From Micromonospora chaiyaphumensis (GTDB lineage: Bacteria > Actinomycetota > Actinomycetes > Mycobacteriales > Micromonosporaceae), in NCBI RefSeq assembly GCF_900091435.1, contig NZ_FMCS01000002.1, forward strand, positions 62,001 through 126,000: 64,000 nt of DNA. The letters run 5' to 3'. Below the pieces are notes generated by a model that saw only the letters and a list, made by a program, of their open reading frames with translations, did no database searches and was not told the origin of the DNA. Position numbers and translations under genes: made by a program. Numbering within the stretch: position 1 is the first letter of the stretch; every line of letters starts with the position of its first letter. Positions 53,249 to 61,646 of the stretch are shown in pieces.

Positions 53249-54394
53249 TCAGGAACGCGCACGGCTCCAGGCGGCGATGTGCACCTCGGCGCTGGACTCC
53301 CAGGTGAATTCCTTGGCCCGGTCGAAACCGGCCTTGGCCAGGGAGAGCCGGCGCTGCTCGTCGTCGAGCAGCGCGGTCAGGTCGGTGGCGATCTGGTCCG
53401 GGTCCTCGCTGGTGTAGGCCACGGCGTCGCCGCCCACCTCGGGCAGGGAGAGCCGCGGGGTGGTGAGCACCGGCGCCGCGCACGCCATCGCCTCCAGGAT
53501 GGGCAGCCCGAAGCCCTCGCCATAGGACGGGTAGGCGGCGACCAGCGCGCCGCCGAGGAAGCCGGGCAGGTCGGCGTAGCGCAGGTAGCCCGGGCGGAGC
53601 AGCCGCAGGTGCGACGGCACCTCGGCGACCGCGCGGTCGATGTCGTCGTCGTGCCCCTGGCCGCCGGCGATGACCAGCGCGGGCGGGTTCTCCCGCTCGG
53701 CCACCGCGCGGGCCCAGCCGCGGATCAGGTTGGGGACGTTCTTGCGCGGCTCCTTCGCCCCGAGGAACGCGACGTAGCTGCTGCTGCCCAGCCCGAGGCG
53801 GGCCCGGACCCGGGCCTTCTCCTCCTCGCTCGGCGCGTGGAAGGCCGCCTGGTCGACCCCGTGGTAGGCCACGTCGATCCGGGTCGGGTCGGCGTCCAGC
53901 AGGCGGATCAGCTCGTCCCGGGTGGCCTTGCTCGGCACGATCACCCGGTCGGCGCGGCGCAGCGAGGTTTTGATCGCGCTGCGGAAGAACGTGCGGCGCG
54001 ACTTGTCGTAGTGCTCCGGCTCGGTGAAGAAGGTCGCGTCGTGCACGGTGACCGTGACCGGGCAGCCGGCCCGCAGCGGGCAGGTGTAGAAGGGCGAGTG
54101 CAGCACCTCGGCGCCCACCTGCTGAGCGAGCAGCGGCAGGCCGGTCTGCTCCCAGGCGAGCCGGGCCGGGCGGTGGGCGACGGCCGCCGGGGCGGGGATC
54201 ACCTCGGCGCCGGGCAGCATGCGGGTGTAGCGCTCCAGGTCGGTGCGGAGGCTCACCACGGCCAGGTCGACGCCGGAGCCGCAGACCCGGCCCAGGGCGC
54301 CGAGCAGGCCGTCGACGTATCTACCGACGCCGCCTCGGTCGGCGGGGACACTCGTGGCGTCGATGAGCACGCGGGGCGGGCGACCGGCGGTCAC
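53249..54394 (-). CDS. family-4-type glycosyltransferase
   Basis: A 381-residue GT-B glycosyltransferase. The N-terminal half has VLIDATSVPADRGGVGRYVDGLL and VTVHDATFFTEPEHY. The C-terminal half has AFLGAKEPRKNVPNLIRGWA and the donor-binding PSYGEGFGLPILEAMACAAPVLTT, with the E-x7-E pattern of GT4 enzymes. The GTG at 54394 has GAGGAG upstream. A mannosyl donor is likely from the adjacent manC, but not proven. Confidence 0.9.
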   Translation of the reverse strand: MTAGRPPRVLIDATSVPADRGGVGRYVDGLLGALGRVCGSGVDLAVVSLRTDLERYTRMLPGAEVIPAPAAVAHRPARLAWEQTGLPLLAQQVGAEVLHSPFYTCPLRAGCPVTVTVHDATFFTEPEHYDKSRRTFFRSAIKTSLRRADRVIVPSKATRDELIRLLDADPTRIDVAYHGVDQAAFHAPSEEEKARVRARLGLGSSSYVAFLGAKEPRKNVPNLIRGWARAVAERENPPALVIAGGQGHDDDIDRAVAEVPSHLRLLRPGYLRYADLPGFLGGALVAAYPSYGEGFGLPILEAMACAAPVLTTPRLSLPEVGGDAVAYTSEDPDQIATDLTALLDDEQRRLSLAKAGFDRAKEFTWESSAEVHIAAWSRARS

Positions 54395-54545
54395 GGGGCG
54401 ACTCCTCAGGCTGGCGCGTCTGTGGGGAACAACACTGTCGGCAAGCCTACGCCGGGCCGGGTGCCCGACGCTGACTGCGACCCGACGGTACGCCGACTTG
54501 TCGTTGTCATCGAGTACGCGTCCCGGGCGCGTATCGTTCGCGCCG

Positions 54546-55235
54546 ATGGCCGACAACATTGCCCGGGTGTTCGCCGACGCGATCGCGCCCGATCCCGCCC
54601 GCCCGCTGCTGACCTGGTACGACGACGCCACCGGCGAGCGCACCGAACTCTCCGGCGCGACGCTGGCGAACTGGGTGGCCAAGACGGCCAACCTGCTCGT
54701 CGACGAGGCCGCCCTCGCCCCCGGCGACACGGCCGCGGTGCTGCTGCCGCCGCACTGGCAGACCGCCGCCGTGCTGCTCGGCTGCTGGTCGGCGAAGCTG
54801 ACCGTGGCCGAGGCGCCGGGCGACGTGGACGTGCTCTTCGCGGCCGCCGGCCGGGCCGACGAGGCGGGCGACTGGCCGGCCGGCGAGCGCTACGCGCTGG
54901 CCCTGGACCCGTTCGCGCTGCCCCTGCGGGAGGTGCCGGCCGGCTTCGCCGACTTCGTCTCGGCGGTACGCGCGCACGGCGACCACTTCACCCCGTACCC
55001 CGAGGGTGGCGAGGACGACGCGGCGCTGCTGGACCGCGCGGAGGCCCGGGCCGCGGAGCTGTGCCTCACGCCCGGCGACCGGCTCCTGGTCGACGTGACC
55101 CGGCATCCCGACCCCGTCGACTGGCTGCTGGCCCCGCTCACGGCCGGCGCCACCCTGGTCGCCTGCGCCAACCCGGACCCGGCCCGACTGGACGCCCGCA
55201 CCGCGACGGAGAAGGTCACCCGGGCCCTGACCTGA
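54546..55235 (+). CDS. TIGR03089 family protein
   Basis: A 229-residue actinobacterial protein resembling a truncated adenylate-forming enzyme: RPLLTWYDDATGERTELSGATLANWVAKTANLL and AVLLPPHWQTAAVLLGCW look like the start of an AMP-binding domain, without the ATP-binding P-loop or the C-terminal subdomain. The family usually neighbours manC and a glycosyltransferase. A TATCGT hexamer 8 nt before the ATG suggests a leaderless transcript. The end overlaps the acetoacetyl-CoA ligase stop by 20 bp. Confidence 0.85.
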   Translation: MADNIARVFADAIAPDPARPLLTWYDDATGERTELSGATLANWVAKTANLLVDEAALAPGDTAAVLLPPHWQTAAVLLGCWSAKLTVAEAPGDVDVLFAAAGRADEAGDWPAGERYALALDPFALPLREVPAGFADFVSAVRAHGDHFTPYPEGGEDDAALLDRAEARAAELCLTPGDRLLVDVTRHPDPVDWLLAPLTAGATLVACANPDPARLDARTATEKVTRALT

Positions 55236-57225
55236 CCCCGGTCAGGCGGGGGTCGGGTGGTCCGGCGCGGCGCTGGGCGAAGGCGGCGAAGGCGGTCAGC
55301 GACTCCGGGTTGGCCAGGGCGCCCTTGGCCGCGGCGTGGTCCACCGGGGTGCCGGTGAGGATCTTCTTGACCGGCACCTCGAGCTTCTTCGCCGAGAGGG
55401 TGCGCGGGACGGCCCGGACCTGGTGGATCTCGTCGGGGACGTGCCGCGGCGACAGCGCGGTCCGCAGCTCCCGGCAGATCTTGCGCCGCAGCTCGTCGTT
55501 CAGCTCCAGGCCCTCGGCGAGCACCACGAAGAGCAGCAGCTCGCCGGCCCCGCCCTCGTCGTCCTCCAGGTGCACCACGACGGAGTCGACGACCTCGTCG
55601 AGCCCCTCGACCACCGAGTAGAACTCGGCCGTGCCGAGCCGGACGCCGCCCCGGTTGAGGGTGGCGTCGGAGCGGCCGGTGATCACGCAGCCGCCGCGCT
55701 CGTTGACGGTGATCCAGTCGCCGTGCCGCCAGACGCCCGGGTAGACCTCGAAGTACGCCTCCCGGTAGCGGGAGCCGTCGGTGTCGTTCCAGAAGCCCAC
55801 CGGCATGCTCGGCATCGGCTCGGTGATCACCAGCTCGCCGAGCTGGCCGATCACCGGGGTGCCGTCGGCCGAACGCGCCTCCACCTTCGCGCCGAGCGCC
55901 CGGCAGGTGATCTCCCCGGCGTGCACCGGCAGCAGCGGCACGCCGCCGACGAAGCCGGTGCAGACGTCCGTGCCGCCGGAGAGCGACTGGAGCTGGAGGC
56001 GGTCGCCGACGGTCTCGTAGACCCAGGTGAAGCCCTCGGCGGGCAGCGGGGCGCCGGTCGACCCGACCCCGCGCAGCGCGGACAGGTCGGCGATCTCCTG
56101 CGGGACCAGCCCGGCCTTGCGGCAGGCCAGCAGGAACGGCGCCGAGGTGCCGAAGTAGGTGGTGCCGGTCTCCGCCGCCAGCCGCCACAGCGCGCCCAGG
56201 TCGGGGTGGCCCGGGTTGCCGTCGAACAGCACGATGGCCGTGCCCACCGCCGGCCCGGAGACCAGGAAGTTCCACATCATCCAGCCGGTGGTGGTGAACC
56301 AGAAGAACCGGTCGGCCGGGCCCAGGTCGTGGTGCAGCGCCAGCATCTTCAGGTGCTCCAGCAGGATGCCGCCGTGGCCGTGCACGATCGGCTTGGGCAG
56401 CCCGGTGGTGCCGGACGAGTAGAGCACGTAGAGCGGGTGGTCGAAGGGCACCGGGGTGAAGGCCAGCGGCTCGTCGGTCTCCGCGGCCAGTTCCGCCCAG
56501 GACAGGGCGCCCTCCGGGGGCGCGCCGGCCGGGTCGAGATACGGGATGGCGACGGTGTGCCGCAGCGACGGCAGGGCGGCCCGGATGGCGGCCACCTCGG
56601 CGCGCCGGTCGACCGGCTTGTCGCCGTAGCGGTAGCCGTCGACCGCCACCAGCACCGTGGGCTCGATCTGCTGCCAGCGGTCGGTCACGCTGCGGGTGCC
56701 GAACTCGGGCGCGCAGGAGGAGAAGATCGCCCCGAGGCTGGCGGTGGCGAGCAGCAGGACGTAGGTCTCCGGGATGTTCGGCGCGTACGCCGCCACCCGG
56801 TCGCCCTGCCCCACGCCGAGCCGGCGCAGGCCGGCCGCCACCCGGCGGACCTGGTCGCGCAACTGCGCGGCGGTCAGCGTCTCCGGCGCGCGGGTCTGCC
56901 CGTGCGCGATCACGACCGGGTCGTCGTCGCCCCGGCCGGGCATCCGCAGCACGTTCTCGGCGTAGTTGAGGGTGGCGCCGGGGAACCAGCGGGTGCCCGG
57001 CATGGTCCGGTCGGTGAGCGTGGCGGTCGGCGGGGTGTGTGCCACCACCTCGAAGTAGTCCCAGATCGACTGCCAGAAGGCGTCCAGGTCGGTGACCGAC
57101 CACCGCCACAGCGCGTCGTAGTCGGCGAACTCCAGCCCCCGGTGCGCGGCCAGCCAGCGCAGGTAGTCGCCGATCCGGGACCGCTCGCGCACGTCGGCCG
57201 GCGGCGTCCACAGCACGTCACCCAC
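55216..57225 (-). CDS. aacS: acetoacetate-CoA ligase
   Basis: A 669-residue adenylate-forming enzyme. Motifs: LYSSGTTGLPKPIVHGHGG (P-loop), FFWFTTTGWMMWN, SLSGGTDVCTGFVGGVPLLPVHAGE and GRSDATLNRGGVRLGTAEFY. The set is specific for acetoacetyl-CoA synthetase rather than acetyl-CoA synthetase. I choose the GTG at 57225, preceded by AGGGAGG, over longer upstream starts. C-terminal Lys in LSAKKLEVPVKKIL is the catalytic residue. It activates acetoacetate for lipid or storage metabolism, consistent with nearby thioesterase and acyl-CoA dehydrogenase genes. Confidence 0.93.
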   Translation of the reverse strand: MGDVLWTPPADVRERSRIGDYLRWLAAHRGLEFADYDALWRWSVTDLDAFWQSIWDYFEVVAHTPPTATLTDRTMPGTRWFPGATLNYAENVLRMPGRGDDDPVVIAHGQTRAPETLTAAQLRDQVRRVAAGLRRLGVGQGDRVAAYAPNIPETYVLLLATASLGAIFSSCAPEFGTRSVTDRWQQIEPTVLVAVDGYRYGDKPVDRRAEVAAIRAALPSLRHTVAIPYLDPAGAPPEGALSWAELAAETDEPLAFTPVPFDHPLYVLYSSGTTGLPKPIVHGHGGILLEHLKMLALHHDLGPADRFFWFTTTGWMMWNFLVSGPAVGTAIVLFDGNPGHPDLGALWRLAAETGTTYFGTSAPFLLACRKAGLVPQEIADLSALRGVGSTGAPLPAEGFTWVYETVGDRLQLQSLSGGTDVCTGFVGGVPLLPVHAGEITCRALGAKVEARSADGTPVIGQLGELVITEPMPSMPVGFWNDTDGSRYREAYFEVYPGVWRHGDWITVNERGGCVITGRSDATLNRGGVRLGTAEFYSVVEGLDEVVDSVVVHLEDDEGGAGELLLFVVLAEGLELNDELRRKICRELRTALSPRHVPDEIHQVRAVPRTLSAKKLEVPVKKILTGTPVDHAAAKGALANPESLTAFAAFAQRRAGPPDPRLTGVRSGPG

Positions 57226-57332
57226 TGTTCCACCCTCCCTGAGGCCCGTCACCACACTGTGCATGGGCCGTGGCGCCATCTTGCCCTACCTCGCGAGGCC
57301 ATTCTCCGCACCGGGTGCCGGTGACGGGGCGT

Positions 57333-57374
57333 GGCCGGCCCACACGCCCGGGTCGCGGGGTGTGTGGGCCGGCC
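57333..57374. terminator. 13-bp stem after the thioesterase gene
   Basis: GGCCGGCCCACAC (57333-57345) pairs perfectly with GTGTGGGCCGGCC (57362-57374). It lies just past the leftward thioesterase stop and before the acetoacetyl-CoA ligase start. There is no T-tract. Confidence 0.75.
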
Positions 57375-57378
57375 CCGG

Positions 57379-57894
57379 TCAGCCGGCCCGGTGGGCCTGG
57401 ATCGCGCGGCGGCGGGCCAGCCGGTGGGCCCGGCGGATCTCCGCCTCCCGGTAGCGCCGCTCGTCCTCCGCGGTCTCCGGCAGCACCGGCCGGACCGGCC
57501 GCGGCGCGCCGCCCACGTCCACACCCACGAACACGAGGTACGCCGTGGCGACCCGGACCGGCTCGTCCTCGGCCGAGTCCCAGCGCTCGGCGACCACCCT
57601 CACCCCGACCTCCATGGAGGTGTTGCCGGTCCAGTTGACCTGGGCGTGCGCGTGCACCAGGTCGCCCACGCGGACCGGCTCCGAGAAGACGATCTCGTCG
57701 ATCGAGGCGGTCACCGCGGTGCCGCCGCTGTGCCGGGCCGCCGCCGCACCGGCCACGTCGTCGACGAACTTCATCAGTACCCCACCGTGCACGGTCCCGT
57801 ACAGATTGACATCGACAGCGGTCATGATGCGACTCAGCGTGACGCGCGAGTACGAGGTCGGCTTGCCCGGCGGGGCGGAGGGGTGATCTGTCAT
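57379..57894 (-). CDS. acyl-CoA thioesterase, hotdog fold
   Basis: A 171-residue hotdog-fold thioesterase that hydrolyses acyl-CoA. The helix segment NLYGTVHGGVLMKFVDDVAGAAAARH carries the conserved catalytic Asp pattern, and VTASIDEIVFSEPVRVGDLVHAHAQVNW and TSMEVGVRVVAE are typical of the BFIT/YciA-type group. The C-terminus is a basic helix. It is divergent from a membrane protein gene 23 bp away. Confidence 0.9.
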   Translation of the reverse strand: MTDHPSAPPGKPTSYSRVTLSRIMTAVDVNLYGTVHGGVLMKFVDDVAGAAAARHSGGTAVTASIDEIVFSEPVRVGDLVHAHAQVNWTGNTSMEVGVRVVAERWDSAEDEPVRVATAYLVFVGVDVGGAPRPVRPVLPETAEDERRYREAEIRRAHRLARRRAIQAHRAG

Positions 57895-57917
57895 GCCGAA
57901 AACGGTACGGTGCGCGG

Positions 57918-58586
57918 ATGCGACATCTCTGGAGCTTCCTCGCCGGGTTGGTGGTGGCGCCCGTCACCTGGGTGCTCGTCACGCTCGGTCAGGACGGATC
58001 TGGGCGCACCGTCCACCGCTGGGTCGAGATCGGTACGTACAGCACGCCCAACCTGATCGAGCCGGCCGTCTACCTGGGCGTCGCCGGCATCCTGCTCGGC
58101 CTGCTCGGCACGCTGCGCTTCTCGCCGCTCGGCCCGGCCGTGGCCGGGCTGCTGCTCGTGGTCCCGTACCTCGGGCTGTTCGTCGCGCCCTTCACCGTGC
58201 GGGACCGGATCCCCGAGAGCTGGAAGATGCTCGGGGACCCGCTGCCGCTGCGCCAGCCGCTGGAGAACGGCACGCTGTTCCTCATCGGCATGCTGCTGCT
58301 GATGGCCGTGTTCAGCGGCCAGCGCTGGCGGCAGCGGGCGGCCGGGCCGGCCGAGGCGGAGCTGACCCCGGCCGGCGGGCCGGTCGAGCACAACCCCGCG
58401 CTCGGGGACTGGCCGCCGGCGGACCCGAAGAAGGACCTGACGAAGGACGGCGACACGGCCCCGCTCACGCTCGCCTATCCCGACACCCCCACCGAACCCC
58501 TGCCCCGCCGCACCGGCGGCGAGTCGCCGTGGTCCGCGCCCCCGCGCGCGACCACCCGGCCGGAGGGCACCACCGAGATCCGTTGA
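57918..58586 (+). CDS. membrane protein, about four helices
   Basis: A 222-residue protein. Membrane segments are near residues 5-25, 48-66, 72-95 and 118-135. The C-terminal ~85 residues are hydrophilic, Pro-rich and cytoplasmic. A TACGGT hexamer shortly before the ATG at 57918 suggests a leaderless transcript. I recognise no family; related proteins are common in Micromonospora and Streptomyces. Confidence 0.75.
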   Translation: MRHLWSFLAGLVVAPVTWVLVTLGQDGSGRTVHRWVEIGTYSTPNLIEPAVYLGVAGILLGLLGTLRFSPLGPAVAGLLLVVPYLGLFVAPFTVRDRIPESWKMLGDPLPLRQPLENGTLFLIGMLLLMAVFSGQRWRQRAAGPAEAELTPAGGPVEHNPALGDWPPADPKKDLTKDGDTAPLTLAYPDTPTEPLPRRTGGESPWSAPPRATTRPEGTTEIR

Positions 58587-58592
58587 CGACTG

Positions 58593-58620
58593 CGGGCGGG
58601 CCGGTCACCCGGCCCGCCCG
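58593..58620. terminator. 12-bp stem between convergent genes
   Basis: CGGGCGGGCCGG pairs perfectly with CCGGCCCGCCCG over a 4-nt loop. It lies between the membrane protein stop (58586) and the leftward acyl-CoA dehydrogenase stop (58642). Confidence 0.8.
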
Positions 58621-58641
58621 CCCGATCGTCGCCGGAGCGCG

Positions 58642-59805
58642 TCAGCCCTTGAGCAGCTGGCGCGCCATGACGATGCGCTGCACCTGGTTCGTGCCCTCGT
58701 AGATTTGAGTGATCTTGGCGTCGCGCATCATCCGCTCGACCGGGTAGTCCCGGGTGTAGCCGTAGCCGCCGAGCAGCTGCACCGCGTCGGTGGTGATCTC
58801 CATGGCGGCGTCCGAGGCGAAGCACTTGGCCGCCGCGCCGAAGTAGGTCAGGTCGGCGTCGCCCCGCTCGGACTTGCCGGCGGCGGTGTAGGTGAGCTGC
58901 CGGGCCGCCTCCAGCTTCATGCCCATGTCGGCGACCATGAACTGGATGCCCTGGAAGTCGGCGACCGGCTTGCCGAACTGCTTGCGCTCCTGGATGTAGC
59001 CCTTGGCGTAGTCCAGCGCGCCCTGCGCGATGCCGACCGCCTGCGCGGCGATGGTCACCCGGGTGTGGTCGAGGGTCCGCATCGCGGTGGCGAAGCCGGT
59101 GCCCTCGGCGCCGATCATGCGGTCCGCCGGGATCCGGACGTTGTCGAAGTAGACCTCGCGGGTCGGGGAGCCCTTGATGCCGAGCTTCTTCTCCGGCGCG
59201 CCGAAGCTCACCCCGGCGTCGGACTTCTCCACCACGAAGGCCGAGATGCCCTTCGAGCGGGCTGTGGGATCGGTCACAGCGAAGACCGTGTAGTACTCCG
59301 AGACGCCCGCGTTGGTGATCCACCGCTTCACGCCGTTGAGCACCCAGTGGTCGCCGTCCCGGACCGCCTTGGTGGTCATCGAGGCGGCGTCGCTGCCCGC
59401 CTCGGGCTCGGAGAGGCAGTAGGAGAACATGGCGTCGCCCGCCGCCACCGGGGTCAGGTACTTCCGCTTCAGCTCCTCGGAGCCGGCCAGGATCAGCGGC
59501 ATGGTGCCCAGCTTGTTCACGGCCGGGATCAGCGAGGACGAGGCGCAGGCGCGGGCCACCTCCTCGATCACGATGGCCGTGGCCAGCGCGTCCGCGCCGG
59601 CGCCGCCGTACTCGACCGGGATGTGCGGGGCGTGGAAGTCGGCGGCCCGCAGCGCGTCGTACGACGCCTTCGGGAACTCACCCGTCTCATCCGCCTCAGC
59701 GGCGTGCGGAGCGACCTTCGCCGCACAGACCTCCCGGACCGCCTCCCGGATCGCCTCGTGCTCCTCGGGCAACCGGTAGACGTCGAACGACTGCTCTGCG
59801 GGCAT
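58642..59805 (-). CDS. acyl-CoA dehydrogenase
   Basis: A 387-residue FAD enzyme of fatty acid beta-oxidation. YCLSEPEAGSDAASM (FAD contact), WITNAGVSEYY and the late QIYEGTNQVQRIVMAR with catalytic base Glu370 are all visible. Length is standard for a short- to medium-chain acyl-CoA dehydrogenase. The gap upstream to the UDP-glucose dehydrogenase gene (251 bp) contains both promoters; no special site was recognised there. Confidence 0.93.
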   Translation of the reverse strand: MPAEQSFDVYRLPEEHEAIREAVREVCAAKVAPHAAEADETGEFPKASYDALRAADFHAPHIPVEYGGAGADALATAIVIEEVARACASSSLIPAVNKLGTMPLILAGSEELKRKYLTPVAAGDAMFSYCLSEPEAGSDAASMTTKAVRDGDHWVLNGVKRWITNAGVSEYYTVFAVTDPTARSKGISAFVVEKSDAGVSFGAPEKKLGIKGSPTREVYFDNVRIPADRMIGAEGTGFATAMRTLDHTRVTIAAQAVGIAQGALDYAKGYIQERKQFGKPVADFQGIQFMVADMGMKLEAARQLTYTAAGKSERGDADLTYFGAAAKCFASDAAMEITTDAVQLLGGYGYTRDYPVERMMRDAKITQIYEGTNQVQRIVMARQLLKG

Positions 59806-60056
59806 GTGGGCCCTCCCCTTTCACCGCTATCATGCGCAGTCTGTGGCGCCCGGGAGGCCGCCGACTGCCGCAGACTGAAGGATAGCCACCAGGGTTCAGC
59901 CGGACCTTACCGGCGGGTAGGCTCGCGCAGGAGCGGGGGCGACAGGCCACTACTACCCTCACACACAAGACGAGAGAGTTCCCTCGGTGCCGGCCCTGGC
60001 GCCCCAGCCGAATGCGACGCAAGGAAGCGCCGCCAGTGCGAGCGGAGAAGACAGGC

Positions 60057-61484
60057 GTGACGATCCCGTACCCGAACACCCAGCCGATGCCCGCCATCGC
60101 CGCGGTGACACCGCCCTCCGGCGCGGCCCGACCCCGGGTGACGTTCCTGGGCACCGGCTACCTCGGCGCGACGTACGCCATCTGCTACGCCGAGCTGGGC
60201 TACGAGGTGCTCGGCTTCGACGTCGACGCGGACAAGATCGCGAAGCTGAACGCCGGCGAGGTGCCGATCCACGAGCCCGGCCTGGACGAGCTGCTCCGCC
60301 GCAACCTGGCCGCCGGCCGGCTCCGCTTCAGCACCGACATCCAGGAGACCGCCGACTTCGGCGACGTGCACTTCATCTGCGTCGGCACCCCGCAGCGGGC
60401 CGACGGGATGGGCGCCGACCTGTCCTACGTCGAGGCGTCGGTGACCAGCCTCGCCCAGCACCTGACCCGCAAGGCGCTGATCGTCGGCAAGTCGACCGTG
60501 CCGGTGGGCACCGCCGAGTGGGTGGAGCAGCTCGTCGGCAAGCACAGCCCGGCCGACCTGGGCGTCGAGGTGGCCTGGAGCCCCGAGTTCCTCCAGGAGG
60601 GCTTCGCCGTCGACGACGTGCTGCGACCCAACCGGATCGTGGTCGGGGTCAAGAGCGAGTGGGCCAACGGCATGCTCTACGCCGCCCACAAGGGCGTCTT
60701 CGACCTGGCCGCCACCGAGGACCGCGAGGTGCCGCTGGTGGTCACCGACTTCGCCACCGCGGAGCTGGTCAAGGTCGCCGCGAACGCCTTCCTGGCCACC
60801 AAGATCTCCTTCATCAACGCCATGGCCGAGGTCTGCGAGGCCGCCGGCGGCGACATCACCCAGCTCGCCCGCTCGATCGGCTACGACCCCCGGATCGGCA
60901 ACCGCTTCCTCCAGGCCGGCCTCGGCTTCGGCGGCGCCTGCCTGCCCAAGGACATCCGGGCCTTCCAGGCCCGCGCCCAGGAGCTCGGCGCCGGTGAGGC
61001 GCTGCGCTTCCTGCACGAGGTCGACCTGATCAACCTGCGCCGGCGGACCCGGGTGATCCAGCTCGCCGCCGACCTGCTCGGCCGCCGCTCCGGCCCCGCC
61101 GGCCCGGACCTCTCCGGCACCCGGATCGCCGTCCTCGGCGCCACCTTCAAGCCGAACACCGACGACGTGCGGGACGCCCCGGCCCTCGCCGTCGCCGCGC
61201 TGCTCGGCAAGGCCGGCGCCGACGTGCGCGTCTTCGACCCGCAGGGCGTGGAGAACGCCCGCCGGGCCGTGCCCGAGCTGACCTACGAGACGACCATGAA
61301 CGACGCCGTCCGCGACGCCGACCTGGTCTGCGTCCTCACCGAGTGGGCCGAGTTCCGCAACGCCGACCCGGTCGCCCTCGGCGAACTGGTCAGCGGCCGC
61401 AAGGTGGTCGACGGCCGCAACTGCCTGGACTCCACACTGTGGACGCAGGCCGGGTGGGAGTACCGCGGCATGGGCCGCCCCTGA
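60057..61484 (+). CDS. ugd: UDP-glucose 6-dehydrogenase
   Basis: A 475-residue NAD-linked dehydrogenase that oxidises UDP-glucose to UDP-glucuronate. The Rossmann start VTFLGTGYLGATYAICYAELGYEVLGFD, LIVGKSTVPVGTAEW, WSPEFLQEGFAVDD, the catalytic Cys295 in GFGGACLPKDI and FKPNTDDVRDAPAL are all present. I choose the GTG at 60057, which has GGAGAAG upstream; an ATG at 60087 is later in frame. It is followed by a strong terminator and is probably a single-gene unit. Confidence 0.92.
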   Translation: MTIPYPNTQPMPAIAAVTPPSGAARPRVTFLGTGYLGATYAICYAELGYEVLGFDVDADKIAKLNAGEVPIHEPGLDELLRRNLAAGRLRFSTDIQETADFGDVHFICVGTPQRADGMGADLSYVEASVTSLAQHLTRKALIVGKSTVPVGTAEWVEQLVGKHSPADLGVEVAWSPEFLQEGFAVDDVLRPNRIVVGVKSEWANGMLYAAHKGVFDLAATEDREVPLVVTDFATAELVKVAANAFLATKISFINAMAEVCEAAGGDITQLARSIGYDPRIGNRFLQAGLGFGGACLPKDIRAFQARAQELGAGEALRFLHEVDLINLRRRTRVIQLAADLLGRRSGPAGPDLSGTRIAVLGATFKPNTDDVRDAPALAVAALLGKAGADVRVFDPQGVENARRAVPELTYETTMNDAVRDADLVCVLTEWAEFRNADPVALGELVSGRKVVDGRNCLDSTLWTQAGWEYRGMGRP

Positions 61485-61500
61485 CCCCCTGAAACCGTCG

Positions 61501-61544
61501 GCCGGCCGGCCGGGGACCCGTTCCCCGGCCGGCCGGCTCTTTTT
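61501..61544 (+). terminator. rho-independent terminator
   Basis: A 16-bp perfect stem (GCCGGCCGGCCGGGGA at 61501-61516 with 61522-61537) is followed by CTCTTTTTG-type T-tract at 61538-61545. It is the only textbook terminator in the window and ends the UDP-glucose dehydrogenase transcript. Confidence 0.92.
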
Positions 61545-61646
61545 GTTGTCCGGAACGCGCCGGCAACGGTCGAAATCCGGGCCCGGTCAAGGCATGCTGC
61601 GACTGGGAGGTCCACCGCGCGGGGGCCGACCGGACGGGAGAGTGTC

